Of a stretch of DNA of 35,464 nucleotides, positions 15,551 through 23,997 are shown piece by piece. Positions within the stretch are counted from its first letter, which is position 1; the number at the start of each line of letters is the position of its first letter. The stretch comes from Thermoplasmata archaeon. GTDB taxonomy: Archaea > Thermoplasmatota > Thermoplasmata > Lutacidiplasmatales > UBA184. Location of the stretch: positions 1-35,464 of the forward strand of contig JAKIWG010000024.1 of the NCBI GenBank assembly GCA_022750155.1. Reading direction: 5' to 3'. A program made the translations under genes and the position numbers. The notes beneath the pieces are model-generated. The model saw only the letters and a list, made by a program, of their open reading frames with translations. It did not search any database and was not told where the DNA came from.

Positions 15551-15752
15551 CATTGGGAGGGCGGCCAGCGCGCGCCGGACGGCGCGGATTTTCGAGGGGG
15601 AGACGCCTCCTTCTCCACCGCGCAACCGTGCGAAGGCCCAAATACCCCCGCCCACCTGAATATCACGCGTGCGTGCAGCGGTGGAGTACCGGCCCCCCTC
15701 CCTTCTCGAGGGTTGTCCCGCGTAACCTCCCTCGTTGAGACCGGGCGTTGAA
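15551..15752. other. Divergent intergenic region between rps17e and the vWA gene
   Basis: About 200 bases without a gene. Beyond the rps17e promoter it has two weak A/T-rich spots on the plus strand (AAATAC near 15640 and GAATATC near 15658) that could be the promoter of the vWA-GTPase-coiled-coil operon, which would give a leader of roughly 65 bases. No tRNA-like fold or long inverted repeat was seen. Confidence 0.4.
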
Positions 15753-17261
15753 ATGACCGAGGTGGATTACGGGACCGCTCCGGCCGCCCCCCCGCAGCGG
15801 GAACGCCACGTCCTCATCCTCGACCTTTCCAAGAGCATGCTCGCGCCGCTTCCCGACCCGGGCGGTCCGGGTCCGGAGAAGCAGAAGATCGAGGTCGCCC
15901 GTACCGCGGTCTACCGGATCCTGGAGAACGCGGAGGCGACCGGCTCGATGTTCGGCCTGGTCACCTTCACGGAGCAGGTGCGCGTCGCCGTGCCCCTCAC
16001 CGAGATCCGGCGCGAGAACCTCCCGTATGTCGAGAGCCTGATCTCGATGCTCACTCCGAGCGGGCGCTCGGCGATCTGGGATGCGCTCGCCGTCGGCGCC
16101 GACCTGCTCCGCTCCACGCATGGCGCGGTACGGGGAAACCTGGTGCTGGTCACCGACGGGTGGGACAATGCCTCCTCCCGGTTCGAGGTGCGTGACCCGG
16201 CCGCACCGGCCCCCGCGGGAAAGAAGATGGACCTCGTCCCCTACATGCTTCCCTTGGAGTCCGCGCTCACGCTACGAGTGATCGGCATCGGCAGCGGTGC
16301 CGAGCGGGACAAGGGGGTCGACTCCGGGAGGATGAACCAGTTCCTCGGCGAGCTGACCCGGCGCTCGCAGGAGCTCGGGCTCGCTCCCGAGTTCGCATAC
16401 CAGGAAGTGGTGACGGGCTCCCAGCTGTTCGCCCAGATGGTCAACGCATTCCTCGACGTCGACTACGAGGGAGTCCGGGGCCTGGATCAACTCCATCCCG
16501 AGGAGCTGGCCCGCAACGCCGCGAGCGCGGCCAAAGCCCTCAAAGAGCCCCAACAGCACGCCACGGTCTCCCGCCTCACCGGTCAGCTCGCGAGCCCGGA
16601 GTCGAAGGCCGAGATGTACTCGGAGGCTCCCGCACTCGAGGTCGACGTCCTGACCTCCCAGAACGGGGTGATCCCCCCCTACCTGCGGGAACGGTACGGC
16701 CCCCTTGGGTCGGTCATCGAGAGCTACCTTTCCCAGGAGTACACCGAGGCGCTCGACCGGCTGCGCCGGGCCGGACCGTTCCTCCCCCCGGTCACCCGGT
16801 TGTACTGGGCCGCCCGGATCCATTTCGCACGGGCGGAGGTCGTCGAAGCCGCGCGCTCTCTCCTCGAGGCGTGGGGGGAGGCCGACCAGCTTCCCGTCTC
16901 CTCCCGGGGACGCATCGTCCGACGCCTTGCGCTGTTGCAGGCGCGGATGCAGAACGACAAGGAGACGGAGACGCTCGTCCAGTTCATCGACGAAACGGAG
17001 ACACGTCTCGAGAGGGCCGACCCCAAACTCAAGGCGCGGCTTCTGGACCTGTTCTCCAAGCTGATGGAGCTGCGCGGGACCTACCAGCTCACCCAGCTGC
17101 AGCCGGGCACGGAGACGACCGACGCGGCGCACCGGCACGAAGAGGCGGTCGAGCACATCTTCGGCCTGTTGCAGGACGCCCGGTTGGAGAACACCTCGGG
17201 CGACGCCACGATCGACGGCGCCCTCGACTTCATCGAAATCTGTCTCGCGGAGATGCGTTAG
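15753..17261 (+). CDS. von Willebrand factor A domain protein
   Basis: A 502-residue soluble protein. Residues about 17-240 form a vWA domain with a metal-ion site: DLSKS (Asp24, Ser26, Ser28) and VTDGWDN (Asp135), plus the [12 protein letters not shown] strand, so the MIDAS is largely intact and metal-dependent ligand binding is likely. After about residue 250 the protein is helical and repeats short motifs such as [15 protein letters not shown] and [21 protein letters not shown], which look like TPR or similar helical repeats up to about residue 430. There is no signal peptide or membrane helix. ATG 15753 is preferred over the upstream TTG 15735. The stop codon lies inside an AGGAGG sequence that serves the GTPase gene 13 bases downstream, so the two are coupled. 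It is probably the partner-binding or adaptor subunit of the three-gene system. Confidence 0.85.
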   Translation: MTEVDYGTAPAAPPQRERHVLILDLSKSMLAPLPDPGGPGPEKQKIEVARTAVYRILENAEATGSMFGLVTFTEQVRVAVPLTEIRRENLPYVESLISMLTPSGRSAIWDALAVGADLLRSTHGAVRGNLVLVTDGWDNASSRFEVRDPAAPAPAGKKMDLVPYMLPLESALTLRVIGIGSGAERDKGVDSGRMNQFLGELTRRSQELGLAPEFAYQEVVTGSQLFAQMVNAFLDVDYEGVRGLDQLHPEELARNAASAAKALKEPQQHATVSRLTGQLASPESKAEMYSEAPALEVDVLTSQNGVIPPYLRERYGPLGSVIESYLSQEYTEALDRLRRAGPFLPPVTRLYWAARIHFARAEVVEAARSLLEAWGEADQLPVSSRGRIVRRLALLQARMQNDKETETLVQFIDETETRLERADPKLKARLLDLFSKLMELRGTYQLTQLQPGTETTDAAHRHEEAVEHIFGLLQDARLENTSGDATIDGALDFIEICLAEMR

Positions 17262-17274
17262 GAGGCTACAGTCG

Positions 17275-18447
17275 TTGGCGGAGACCAAGAGCGGCAAAGC
17301 TCGTCGAACCCGAACGGCGTCGAAGCGGGCCCCGAAGGTCGCCCCGATCGACGCGGCGAAGATCGCCGTCGTCGGCATCCCCGCATCAGGAAAAACGACG
17401 TACTTCCGGTTCCTGTCCGGGCACTTCGGGCTCAACCTGCCGATCCTGTTCGTCCCCGCCCGTACCGACTCCGGCCCCCTGCCACTCTACGGAGACCTCG
17501 AGAATGACGTGATCCTCGAGGAGACCACCTACGAGACCACCGACCCGACTGACCCGGAGGGGAGCCTCGAGACGACCACGCGGTTCTACGTGAACCGCCC
17601 GATGGAGGACCGAAAGCGACTGTGGGTCGAGCTGGCGGCCGGGCGAGAGGAGCAGGGGGTCCTGACGAAGTACCCGCTGCCGACCAAGTACAATCAGTTC
17701 GTGGAGATGCGCATGCACTTCCGCTACGGAAGTCGCGACGGGGGACCGGGCGCCTCGCGCCCCATGATCCTCCACACTATCGACGAGGCCGGGGGGATCA
17801 TCTCCGACTACTTCACCTACGACCGGCTCTGGGTCACCGCCGCCGACGCTGAGGTCGACGAGAAGAGCTGCCGCGTCATCCCGCACTTCGACACGTGGCG
17901 CCCCGACCGCCGGGACCTGTGGCGACGGGGGCTCACACTCCTCGGGCGGTTCGTCCACGAGGCCGAGGGCCTCATCCTACTTCTCTCACCGAACCTCCCG
18001 TCGTTGCGCGACCAGGCCCAGCAGGTGAACCTCGCCCGTGGGGTGTTCCGATACGTCAAGAAGCACAACATCCCCCTCGTCATTGCCGTCAGCAAGGCCG
18101 ACAAACTGAGGGACTTCTACGGGGAGGTCGAGCAGCTCGTGCGGGACCGCACGTTCCACTCCGCCTTTGACACGTCCGACTTCCTATTGCGACGCGACGG
18201 GGCGGGGATGGGAACGATCCTCGTCGCGCAGGACGGCCGGGGCCTCAGCGCCAAGGAGGACGTCTTCCTGATCTCCTCCGCCGTGTCCACGGGCGAGGGG
18301 CACCCCTTGTTGCTCTCGGAGACCGGTATGGAAGCCCCCGCCGGCGGCTCCGACACCCTGGGGATCCCGGTCATGGTCAACACCACGCTCCCGCTCGCCC
18401 GCATCTGCGAGCGCGTGCTCGAGCGTCGGGCCACGAAGGGGGCCTGA
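17275..18447 (+). CDS. P-loop GTPase of an uncharacterised family
   Basis: A 390-residue NTPase with a complete set of GTPase motifs: P-loop GIPASGKTT (Gly34 to Thr42, Lys40), G3-like DEAGG (Asp170 to Gly174), and G4 SKAD (Ser273 to Asp276), which specifies guanine. A long insertion (about 70-160) separates P-loop and G3. The N-terminal 30 residues are basic and probably disordered. The sequence is not close to Era, EngB, Obg, Arf or dynamin. It recalls the double-GTPase (DO-GTPase2) group of bacterial conflict systems in layout, but that is from memory. TTG 17275 follows AGGAGG (17260-17265) with a 9-base spacer. The stop overlaps the ATG of the next gene (TGATG), so GTPase and coiled-coil protein are probably made in fixed ratio. 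There are no membrane segments. Confidence 0.85.
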   Translation: MAETKSGKARRTRTASKRAPKVAPIDAAKIAVVGIPASGKTTYFRFLSGHFGLNLPILFVPARTDSGPLPLYGDLENDVILEETTYETTDPTDPEGSLETTTRFYVNRPMEDRKRLWVELAAGREEQGVLTKYPLPTKYNQFVEMRMHFRYGSRDGGPGASRPMILHTIDEAGGIISDYFTYDRLWVTAADAEVDEKSCRVIPHFDTWRPDRRDLWRRGLTLLGRFVHEAEGLILLLSPNLPSLRDQAQQVNLARGVFRYVKKHNIPLVIAVSKADKLRDFYGEVEQLVRDRTFHSAFDTSDFLLRRDGAGMGTILVAQDGRGLSAKEDVFLISSAVSTGEGHPLLLSETGMEAPAGGSDTLGIPVMVNTTLPLARICERVLERRATKGA

Positions 18448-21400
18448 TGAGCATGCCCGTCGAGCCGGTTCCCCCGACGGTGGTCGGGACCGGCTCGACG
18501 GTCCCGCGCGGGGGGGCGAACACATCCCCCGTCGCCGTCGTCTGGTGCCGGCAGGTCGACAACGAGGCGGAGAGCCCAGGGTACACCACCATCCCCGAGG
18601 AATTTCCCGGACACCGGGAGACCCTCGACATCATCCGGGTCGTCGGCAACCTCACCGTCAACGTGGCCGACACCCACGACTACTGGGACCCCGACCCCTC
18701 CCAGCCCCTCTCCTACTATCCGAACCTCTTCCTATACCCGGCCTACGGCGGACGCTACACCTGTGTCGGCCGGATGTTCCTCTCCACCGAGGACCGCCCC
18801 CGACTGGGGATGAAAACCCTGGTCCTCGATACCGCTCAGCTCCTCGCCTCCGGCGAGTTCGGCCCCACGATCCTCCGATGGCACTCCTCGATGGGGGGAC
18901 CCCGCCGCGATGGGACCCGGCCGCCCCCGATCCCCGACCCCGGGCTCTACGCCACGGTGGGCGAGGGGTTCCTGTTCCACCGGGGATCGACCGACCCGGT
19001 CGTGCTCGTCGCCAGCGAACAGTGGGAGCCGGCGATGCAGGCGGTCCTGGAGATGGTCCGCGTCCTGCCCGCGTCCCTCGTCGCCCTGGGTGCGATCCTC
19101 GCGTTCCCGTACTTCCTCCCGGCCGCCAAGACCAACATGGAGGAGTTCACCGAGCAGGTCCCGCTCGCGCTCGCGGTCATGCGGGTCCCCCGCGGGGAGG
19201 CCGCCGGGGAGCGGCACGTCAAGCGGCTGAGCGCGTGGTCGTCGGCGAAGGTGACGGTCCGCGACGTCACCGACGGGGTCCCCGCTCCCAGCGGGAAAGG
19301 CAAGGACGTCGTCCCTCTCGTCCTCCAGCTTCTCCGCGACCACAACGAATCGAAGCTAGGCCCGATCGCGCAGCGGGTCGACCTCGTCGAGCTCACCCGC
19401 ATCAAAGCGCATCTCGCCGACCCCGACAAGCAGGGCGGCAAGGACCGCCGCAAGGAAATGTGGCGGATCGGCACCGCGATGGAGAGCGCGGCACTCCTGC
19501 TCCAGCGAGCCCGGGGCCGCCACATCCCGGTCAACGTGGAGACCGCCAAGCGGGCGCAGGAGTACGTCCAGGCCCGCGTGCCGCGCCCCTCGGCCGAGGA
19601 GCCGGAGGAAGCGGTGGTCATCTCCTCCTCTACCGCGCCGATCCCTGACGCGGGCGCCGCGCACCACCCGCCGTGGCTGCAGCGCCCCGAGGAGTCCCCT
19701 TCGATGGCCCGACCCGACCGGGTCGAGGTCGTACCGGTGTCGGTGAGCGACGACCCCTCCCTCCTGAAATCCGCCGCCCCGGCTCCGTTGGACACCTCCA
19801 CCCCCCCCGCCGGACCTCCAGGGCCGGCGACCGTCGCCGCGCCCGCCCGCGGCGTCGAGTCCATGAGCCCGGGCAGCGCCACTCAGCTCCGCTCCGACAT
19901 TCAGCGTGACCTCCTGCGCTTCATCGACGAGAGGCTCTCCACCCTGGCCGAGACGGCCGCCCAGAAGATCTCGGCGAGCGTCGAGGCCCGGATCGGTTCG
20001 AACCTGGCCGCCCAGACCGACACCAAGCTCAGTGTGGCCCGCCAGCAGGCGGCGGCCGAGCTCGAGCGGACGATCAAGCAGATCCAGGGAGAGGTCGCAC
20101 GGACGGTCTCCCCCGACGCGCTCGCGACCATGGACACGAGGGTGGCCGAGCGAATCTCCCGGGCCCGGCAGGAGGTCGACCAGGAGATCCGCAACGCGGT
20201 CGCGGACCTCGAGGAGCGGTTGCGGCCGGAGATCGGCGACGTCGTGGGCAGTGGGGTCGACCAACGCCTCGCGATCCTCCAGAAGCAGCTCTCCACCGAT
20301 CTCGCCAAGGCCGTGCTCGAATCCGAGGGCCGGATCCAGCAGCGCATGGTCTATGCGACCGGCGCCCCGGTCGATGCGCGGACCGACCAGAAGGTCAACG
20401 CCGCCCGCCAGCTCCTCTCCCAGGACGTGACCAAGGCGCTCGCCGATCTCGAGACCCGCCTGATCGCCAAGATCGCCCAGGCCACCTCCCAGACCGACGC
20501 ACTGCAATCGGAGGGGGCCGAATCGCTCCGCACGGGACTCGAGCGCCGCCTGAGCGAGACGATCGAGGGCCAGAACCGTGCGATCACCGCCGTCAGCTCA
20601 CAACTTCAGCAGCGATTCCAGGAGAGCGAGGCGAAACAGGTTCAGTTCTCCCAGTCCCAGGGACCGGTGATCGACCAGAAGGTCCGCGACGCCCTTCAGA
20701 GCGCCCTCGGTCAGGAGGTTGAAAAGCGTCTGCAGGCAGCCCTCGACCCGAAGTTCAAGGAGGCGGCCGCCCGAGCGGACGTCGCGGCCCAGCAGGCCGT
20801 CGCCGGGATCGTCGCGAACGCACGCGGTGAGGTGACCAAAGCCCTCGATGGGCTCAAGGCCGACATGCTGAACACCGAGGAAGAGCTCCGCTCGGCGCTC
20901 TCCGCCCAGCTCGACCTCCATTTGCGCGAGGCGGCCGACCGGGAGATCGGCGTGCGCGAGACCCTCGAAGGTCGCCTGCAGGAATCGATGACCGGCAAGG
21001 TCCTCGAGCTCGAGACGCGACGCGCCAAGGAGGTCAAGGAGCTCGAAGTGCGGCTCTCCCAGCTCCTCGACGGCCGACAGCGGGAGGCCTCCGATCGCCT
21101 GATGGCCCTGGTCAAGGACCAGCAGACCCGTCTGGGGTCGGTGGTCGAGGAACGGGTCCAGGGCACCGAGAGCCGCCTGTCGAACCGCGCCGAGGCCCGC
21201 CTCAGCGAGATCCAGGAGGCCCAGGTACACTCCACGGCGGACCTGCAGGTCCGCATGCAATCCTACTTCGACACCCGCCTACGCGAGGCGCAGGAGCGCG
21301 AGCGCGAGAAGTACATCGAGCTCATGGCCCGCCTGAAGGGCGAGATCGACACCTCGGTCCCCCGCATGATCGAGTCCCCCCGGTTCGACGCGGCGTTGCG

Positions 21401-22109
21401 GGAGCGGTTGGGGCGCAGCCTCGAGGCCCTCCGCGGCGAAGCCCAGAAACTCGTCGAGCAGCGCGTCGTGCAGGTCGAGGAGCGCCTCCGGGCTGAACAG
21501 GGGGAGGCCGTGCACCGCCTCGAGTTGCTCGAACAGGAGCTCGGCGAGCGGGGCAAGGAGCTGTTGCGGCTCGAAGAATCGATCCGCTCGGACCTCGACG
21601 AGCTCGACCGACGCACCGCGATCCTCTCCGACCGGCTCGTGCCGGTCGTCAAGAAGACCTGGTTGAGGATTGCCGAGCTCGAGAAGACGAATCCGAACAC
21701 GTCCGACCACGAGCTCCGACTGACCCAGGTCAAGCGCGACCTGGCGCGCGAGGTCCGCCGCCTCGAGGGCGAGATCACCGAGCGCACCGCGGAGCTGAGG
21801 GAACGAACCGAGACCGCGATCGCCAACCAGGGCAAGGTGTGGCTCACGCTCATCCGGCAGCTTTCCCAGCTGACGGAGGACCGGAGGGCGCTCGAGCAGG
21901 CCCGCACCAGCCAGGACGCTCCCGACATCAACCCCATGGCCCCCGAGAGCTCGAGCGGGCTCTCCGGACTCGATGACCTTCCGGACCTTTTGCCGCGCGA
22001 ACGCTCTTCGGGCCGCCACGAGGAGCCGAGCAGTCGGACGAACCTGGACGAGGAGCTCGACGACACCCAGAGCGCCCGGCGCCGGCCCCGCCGTTCCACG
22101 AGCCGTTGA
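18447..22109 (+). CDS. Giant coiled-coil protein with globular N-terminal domain (GTPase partner)
   Basis: A 1220-residue protein, the largest in the window. Residues about 25-375 are globular, beginning PVAVVWCRQVDN and containing aromatic-rich SYYPNLFLYPAYGGRYTCVG; I recognise no family, though the context is like the N-terminal domain of GTPase-associated protein 1 (GAP1) in bacterial systems. A hydrophobic stretch at about 205-230 ends in prolines and is more likely buried than membrane-spanning. Residues about 380-480 are a Pro/Ala/Ser linker. Residues about 480-1155 are an almost unbroken coiled coil with loosely repeating units (for example DxRTDQKVNAARQLL and LExRL patterns), enough for a rod on the order of 100 nm if straight. 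The tail is acidic then strongly basic (RRRPRRSTSR). It overlaps the GTPase gene by 1 base and is the last gene of the operon. Confidence 0.85.
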   Translation: MSMPVEPVPPTVVGTGSTVPRGGANTSPVAVVWCRQVDNEAESPGYTTIPEEFPGHRETLDIIRVVGNLTVNVADTHDYWDPDPSQPLSYYPNLFLYPAYGGRYTCVGRMFLSTEDRPRLGMKTLVLDTAQLLASGEFGPTILRWHSSMGGPRRDGTRPPPIPDPGLYATVGEGFLFHRGSTDPVVLVASEQWEPAMQAVLEMVRVLPASLVALGAILAFPYFLPAAKTNMEEFTEQVPLALAVMRVPRGEAAGERHVKRLSAWSSAKVTVRDVTDGVPAPSGKGKDVVPLVLQLLRDHNESKLGPIAQRVDLVELTRIKAHLADPDKQGGKDRRKEMWRIGTAMESAALLLQRARGRHIPVNVETAKRAQEYVQARVPRPSAEEPEEAVVISSSTAPIPDAGAAHHPPWLQRPEESPSMARPDRVEVVPVSVSDDPSLLKSAAPAPLDTSTPPAGPPGPATVAAPARGVESMSPGSATQLRSDIQRDLLRFIDERLSTLAETAAQKISASVEARIGSNLAAQTDTKLSVARQQAAAELERTIKQIQGEVARTVSPDALATMDTRVAERISRARQEVDQEIRNAVADLEERLRPEIGDVVGSGVDQRLAILQKQLSTDLAKAVLESEGRIQQRMVYATGAPVDARTDQKVNAARQLLSQDVTKALADLETRLIAKIAQATSQTDALQSEGAESLRTGLERRLSETIEGQNRAITAVSSQLQQRFQESEAKQVQFSQSQGPVIDQKVRDALQSALGQEVEKRLQAALDPKFKEAAARADVAAQQAVAGIVANARGEVTKALDGLKADMLNTEEELRSALSAQLDLHLREAADREIGVRETLEGRLQESMTGKVLELETRRAKEVKELEVRLSQLLDGRQREASDRLMALVKDQQTRLGSVVEERVQGTESRLSNRAEARLSEIQEAQVHSTADLQVRMQSYFDTRLREAQEREREKYIELMARLKGEIDTSVPRMIESPRFDAALRERLGRSLEALRGEAQKLVEQRVVQVEERLRAEQGEAVHRLELLEQELGERGKELLRLEESIRSDLDELDRRTAILSDRLVPVVKKTWLRIAELEKTNPNTSDHELRLTQVKRDLAREVRRLEGEITERTAELRERTETAIANQGKVWLTLIRQLSQLTEDRRALEQARTSQDAPDINPMAPESSSGLSGLDDLPDLLPRERSSGRHEEPSSRTNLDEELDDTQSARRRPRRSTSR

Positions 22110-22301
22110 CCCGGCTCGCATACGCAGGAGTCCATCTTTTGGCCCCGCGGTCGTTCGTGGGAGCGAGATGAGCCCGCTACGAGAATCCCGGCGCGACGGC
22201 ATCCACCGATCGCGGCCATCCTGCCCGACCTCCGAGGCGACACCGAGCCCGGCCCAGTTCCCGAGGGCGGGTCGGCCTCCCTCGGGGGACGGCGGAGCTC
22301 C
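22110..22301. other. Intergenic region before the glycosyltransferase
   Basis: 192 bases with no convincing gene, terminator or promoter. A short T-run (CATCTTTTGG, near 22133) just after the coiled-coil gene could end transcription. Short open frames here have no family resemblance. Confidence 0.3.
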
Positions 22302-23510
22302 ATGACGTCGGGCCTATCGGCGGCACCTCCCCCGGTCACCATCGTGGTCCCCCTGCCCCCCAGCTACCGCGGGGGGACGGAGGAGTACGCCTACCGGCTG
22401 GCGGCGCGCTTCGCCCGCGCGGTACCGGTCCGGATCGTGACCACGACGGTGCGCGCTACGACCGGCACCCCCTCGGTCGAGATCGGGACGATTCCGGTCA
22501 CGGCCCTACCGGGGAGGGAGCTGTTCGAGCGCCCGGTCGTCTGGGGCCTTCACGCGCGCCGAACGCTCCGCCGGCTCGTCGAGACGTCCGCACTCGTCCA
22601 ACTTCACATGCCCTTCCCGTTCATCGAGCGTCGCGTGACCTCGTGGGCCCGCTCGGCAGGGATTCCCGTGGTCCTGACCTACCACATGGATGCGGATGCG
22701 GGCGGCGGAGGGCACCCCCGACTGGCCGAGTGGGTCACGCGTGCCTATCGTTCGTTCTCCGCCGAGCCCGCCCTCGCGGCATGCGGAGCGGTCGTCTCCA
22801 ACAGCGCGGGCTACGCCCGAGCATCGCCCGTACTCTCCCGCCACCTGTCGAAGGTGAAGGTGATCGCGAAAGGCGTGGCCCCAGAGCGGCTCGGCATCGC
22901 TCCGGAGGGGAGCCCAAGGCCCCCTCGGTTGGACCCGGGCACGGCTCTCCTACCGGGCTCCACGAATCAGGAACGGCGCATCGTGTTCGTGGGTCGCCTG
23001 GTCCCGTACAAGGGGCTCGATGTGCTGCTCGATGCAATGCCGGCGATCCGTTCCGGCGAGCCCGAAGTGGTCCTCTATGTCGCCGGCAAGGGCCCCATGA
23101 GGGAGGCCCTGGAGCGGAGAAGCTCCCAGCTCGGTCTGAGTTCGTCGGTCCGGTTTCTGGGGTTCGTTCCGGACGAACGGCTCGGCGACCTCTACCGATC
23201 GGCCGACGTGGTGGCGTGCCCTTCGCTCAATCTGATGGAGTCGACGGCGACGACGCTCGAAGAGGCGGCGGCGTGCGGGACTCCCGTGCTCGGGTCGGCC
23301 TTACCCGGAGCGGACGAATCGATCCCTCACGACGGGGTCCACGGCATCCTGGTCCCTCCGGGCGATGCCACAAAGCTCGCCGAGGCGGCCGGGGCGCTGT
23401 TGGGCGCTCCTCGCCCGACCGACCCGCTGAGATACCGAACTTGGGACGATACGGCGGCCGAGTACCTGACCCTGTTCCGGGGGCTGACCGGGGCCGTGGC
23501 CCCCCCCTGA
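22302..23510 (+). CDS. GT4-family glycosyltransferase (GT-B fold)
   Basis: A 402-residue retaining glycosyltransferase of family GT4. The N-terminal Rossmann domain begins with TIVVPLPPSYRGGTEEYAYRLA, with the glycine-rich donor/acceptor loop. The C-terminal domain begins IVFVGRLVPYKGLDVLLDA (near 227) and contains GFVPDERLGDLYRSADVVACPS and the EX7E motif ESTATTLEE (Glu313 and Glu321) with CGTPVLGS after it. It likely transfers a sugar from a nucleotide donor to a lipid- or protein-linked acceptor at the inner face of the membrane; the sugar cannot be told. ATG 22302 is the clear start. No neighbouring sugar genes were found except the phosphohexomutase 7 kb away, so the context adds little. 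Confidence 0.88.
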   Translation: MTSGLSAAPPPVTIVVPLPPSYRGGTEEYAYRLAARFARAVPVRIVTTTVRATTGTPSVEIGTIPVTALPGRELFERPVVWGLHARRTLRRLVETSALVQLHMPFPFIERRVTSWARSAGIPVVLTYHMDADAGGGGHPRLAEWVTRAYRSFSAEPALAACGAVVSNSAGYARASPVLSRHLSKVKVIAKGVAPERLGIAPEGSPRPPRLDPGTALLPGSTNQERRIVFVGRLVPYKGLDVLLDAMPAIRSGEPEVVLYVAGKGPMREALERRSSQLGLSSSVRFLGFVPDERLGDLYRSADVVACPSLNLMESTATTLEEAAACGTPVLGSALPGADESIPHDGVHGILVPPGDATKLAEAAGALLGAPRPTDPLRYRTWDDTAAEYLTLFRGLTGAVAPP

Positions 23511-23737
23511 GGGGACCCACCGGCTTTCGGGGAGCCCGAATCCGGACTGGCCTCGTCAGACCGTGTCGCGATGCTCCTTCCCGAGGTCCTCTATGGGCGG
23601 ACGGATCGCGGGTCGCGTCGCCCCCGGAGCGCCGATCCGCCTCAACCGGACCGGCTCGGTGAGGGAACCCCGGACGCCGAGGAAACGGGGTCGACCGGTG
23701 GACCGAACTGAGAGGGGTGGCTACCCCCATAAGTAAG
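23511..23737. other. Intergenic region upstream of the TrmB-like regulator
   Basis: About 230 bases after the glycosyltransferase with no supported gene on either strand. At 23714-23727 there is a short inverted repeat (GGGGT, four bases, ACCCC), directly before the TATA box. It includes GCTACC (23720-23725), a half-site also present in the palindrome 32 bases downstream. Confidence 0.4.
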
Positions 23738-23745
23738 TATAAATA
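23738..23745 (+). promoter_or_regulatory. Strong TATA box upstream of the TrmB-like regulator
   Basis: TATAAATA, the best TATA match in the window, within an A/T-rich island (23731-23751). Transcription should start near 23768-23771, at the downstream edge of the palindrome. Confidence 0.75.
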
Positions 23746-23751
23746 CGCATA

Positions 23752-23768
23752 GCTACCAAGTTGGTAGC
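23752..23768. promoter_or_regulatory. Perfect 17-bp palindrome, probable operator
   Basis: GCTACCAA-G-TTGGTAGC: two 8-base arms that are exact reverse complements around one central base. It lies between the TATA box and the expected transcription start, where a bound dimer would block RNA polymerase, so it is a likely repressor site. The TrmB-like regulator encoded just downstream is the obvious candidate to bind it. Confidence 0.65.
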
Positions 23769-23803
23769 ATCGGGACGGAACAGGCGAGGTACCTCGGATC
23801 ACC

Positions 23804-23992
23804 ATGCTGGATGAGATGCGAACGACCCCGATGTGCCGACCCTGCTACGCGACCGAGAAGACCGAGGTCGCCTCCGAAACACCCCGTTCGACAGTCGCCG
23901 TCCGGAGTTCTCCGACGCCAAGGCTCCCCGAGACGATTCCGTCTCGCCCGCGCGCTCTGAACGCCACGACCCTGCGGCCCTGGGAGGCCTGA
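23804..23992 (+). CDS. Possible 62-residue leader protein with a CxxC motif
   Basis: The first ATG after the strong TATA box opens a 62-residue frame ending 5 bases before the ATG of the TrmB-like gene. It contains MCRPC (Cys-x2-Cys) and otherwise a Thr/Pro/Arg-rich, probably disordered sequence. A GAGGT sequence lies 12 bases upstream of the ATG, a poor distance. I recognise no family. It could be a real small protein, an upstream ORF that controls translation, or chance; the overlapping frame that would extend the regulator upstream (GTG 23833) is an alternative reading of the same DNA. Confidence 0.35.
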   Translation: MLDEMRTTPMCRPCYATEKTEVASETPRSTVAVRSSPTPRLPETIPSRPRALNATTLRPWEA

Positions 23993-23997
23993 TCGGG

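Noticed and set aside
15551-15752. Possible tRNA or small RNA in the rps17e-vWA gap
   Set aside because: I could not form a cloverleaf or see a T-loop consensus; a box C/D or H/ACA RNA could not be supported either.
19072-19140. Transmembrane helix in the coiled-coil protein (hydrophobic stretch near residues 209-230)
   Set aside because: The stretch is broken by prolines and flanked by globular sequence, with no signal peptide; more likely a buried core segment.
22168-22305. Short open frame between the coiled-coil gene and the glycosyltransferase
   Set aside because: Ser/Pro/Arg-rich with no start signal or family resemblance; it overlaps the glycosyltransferase start.
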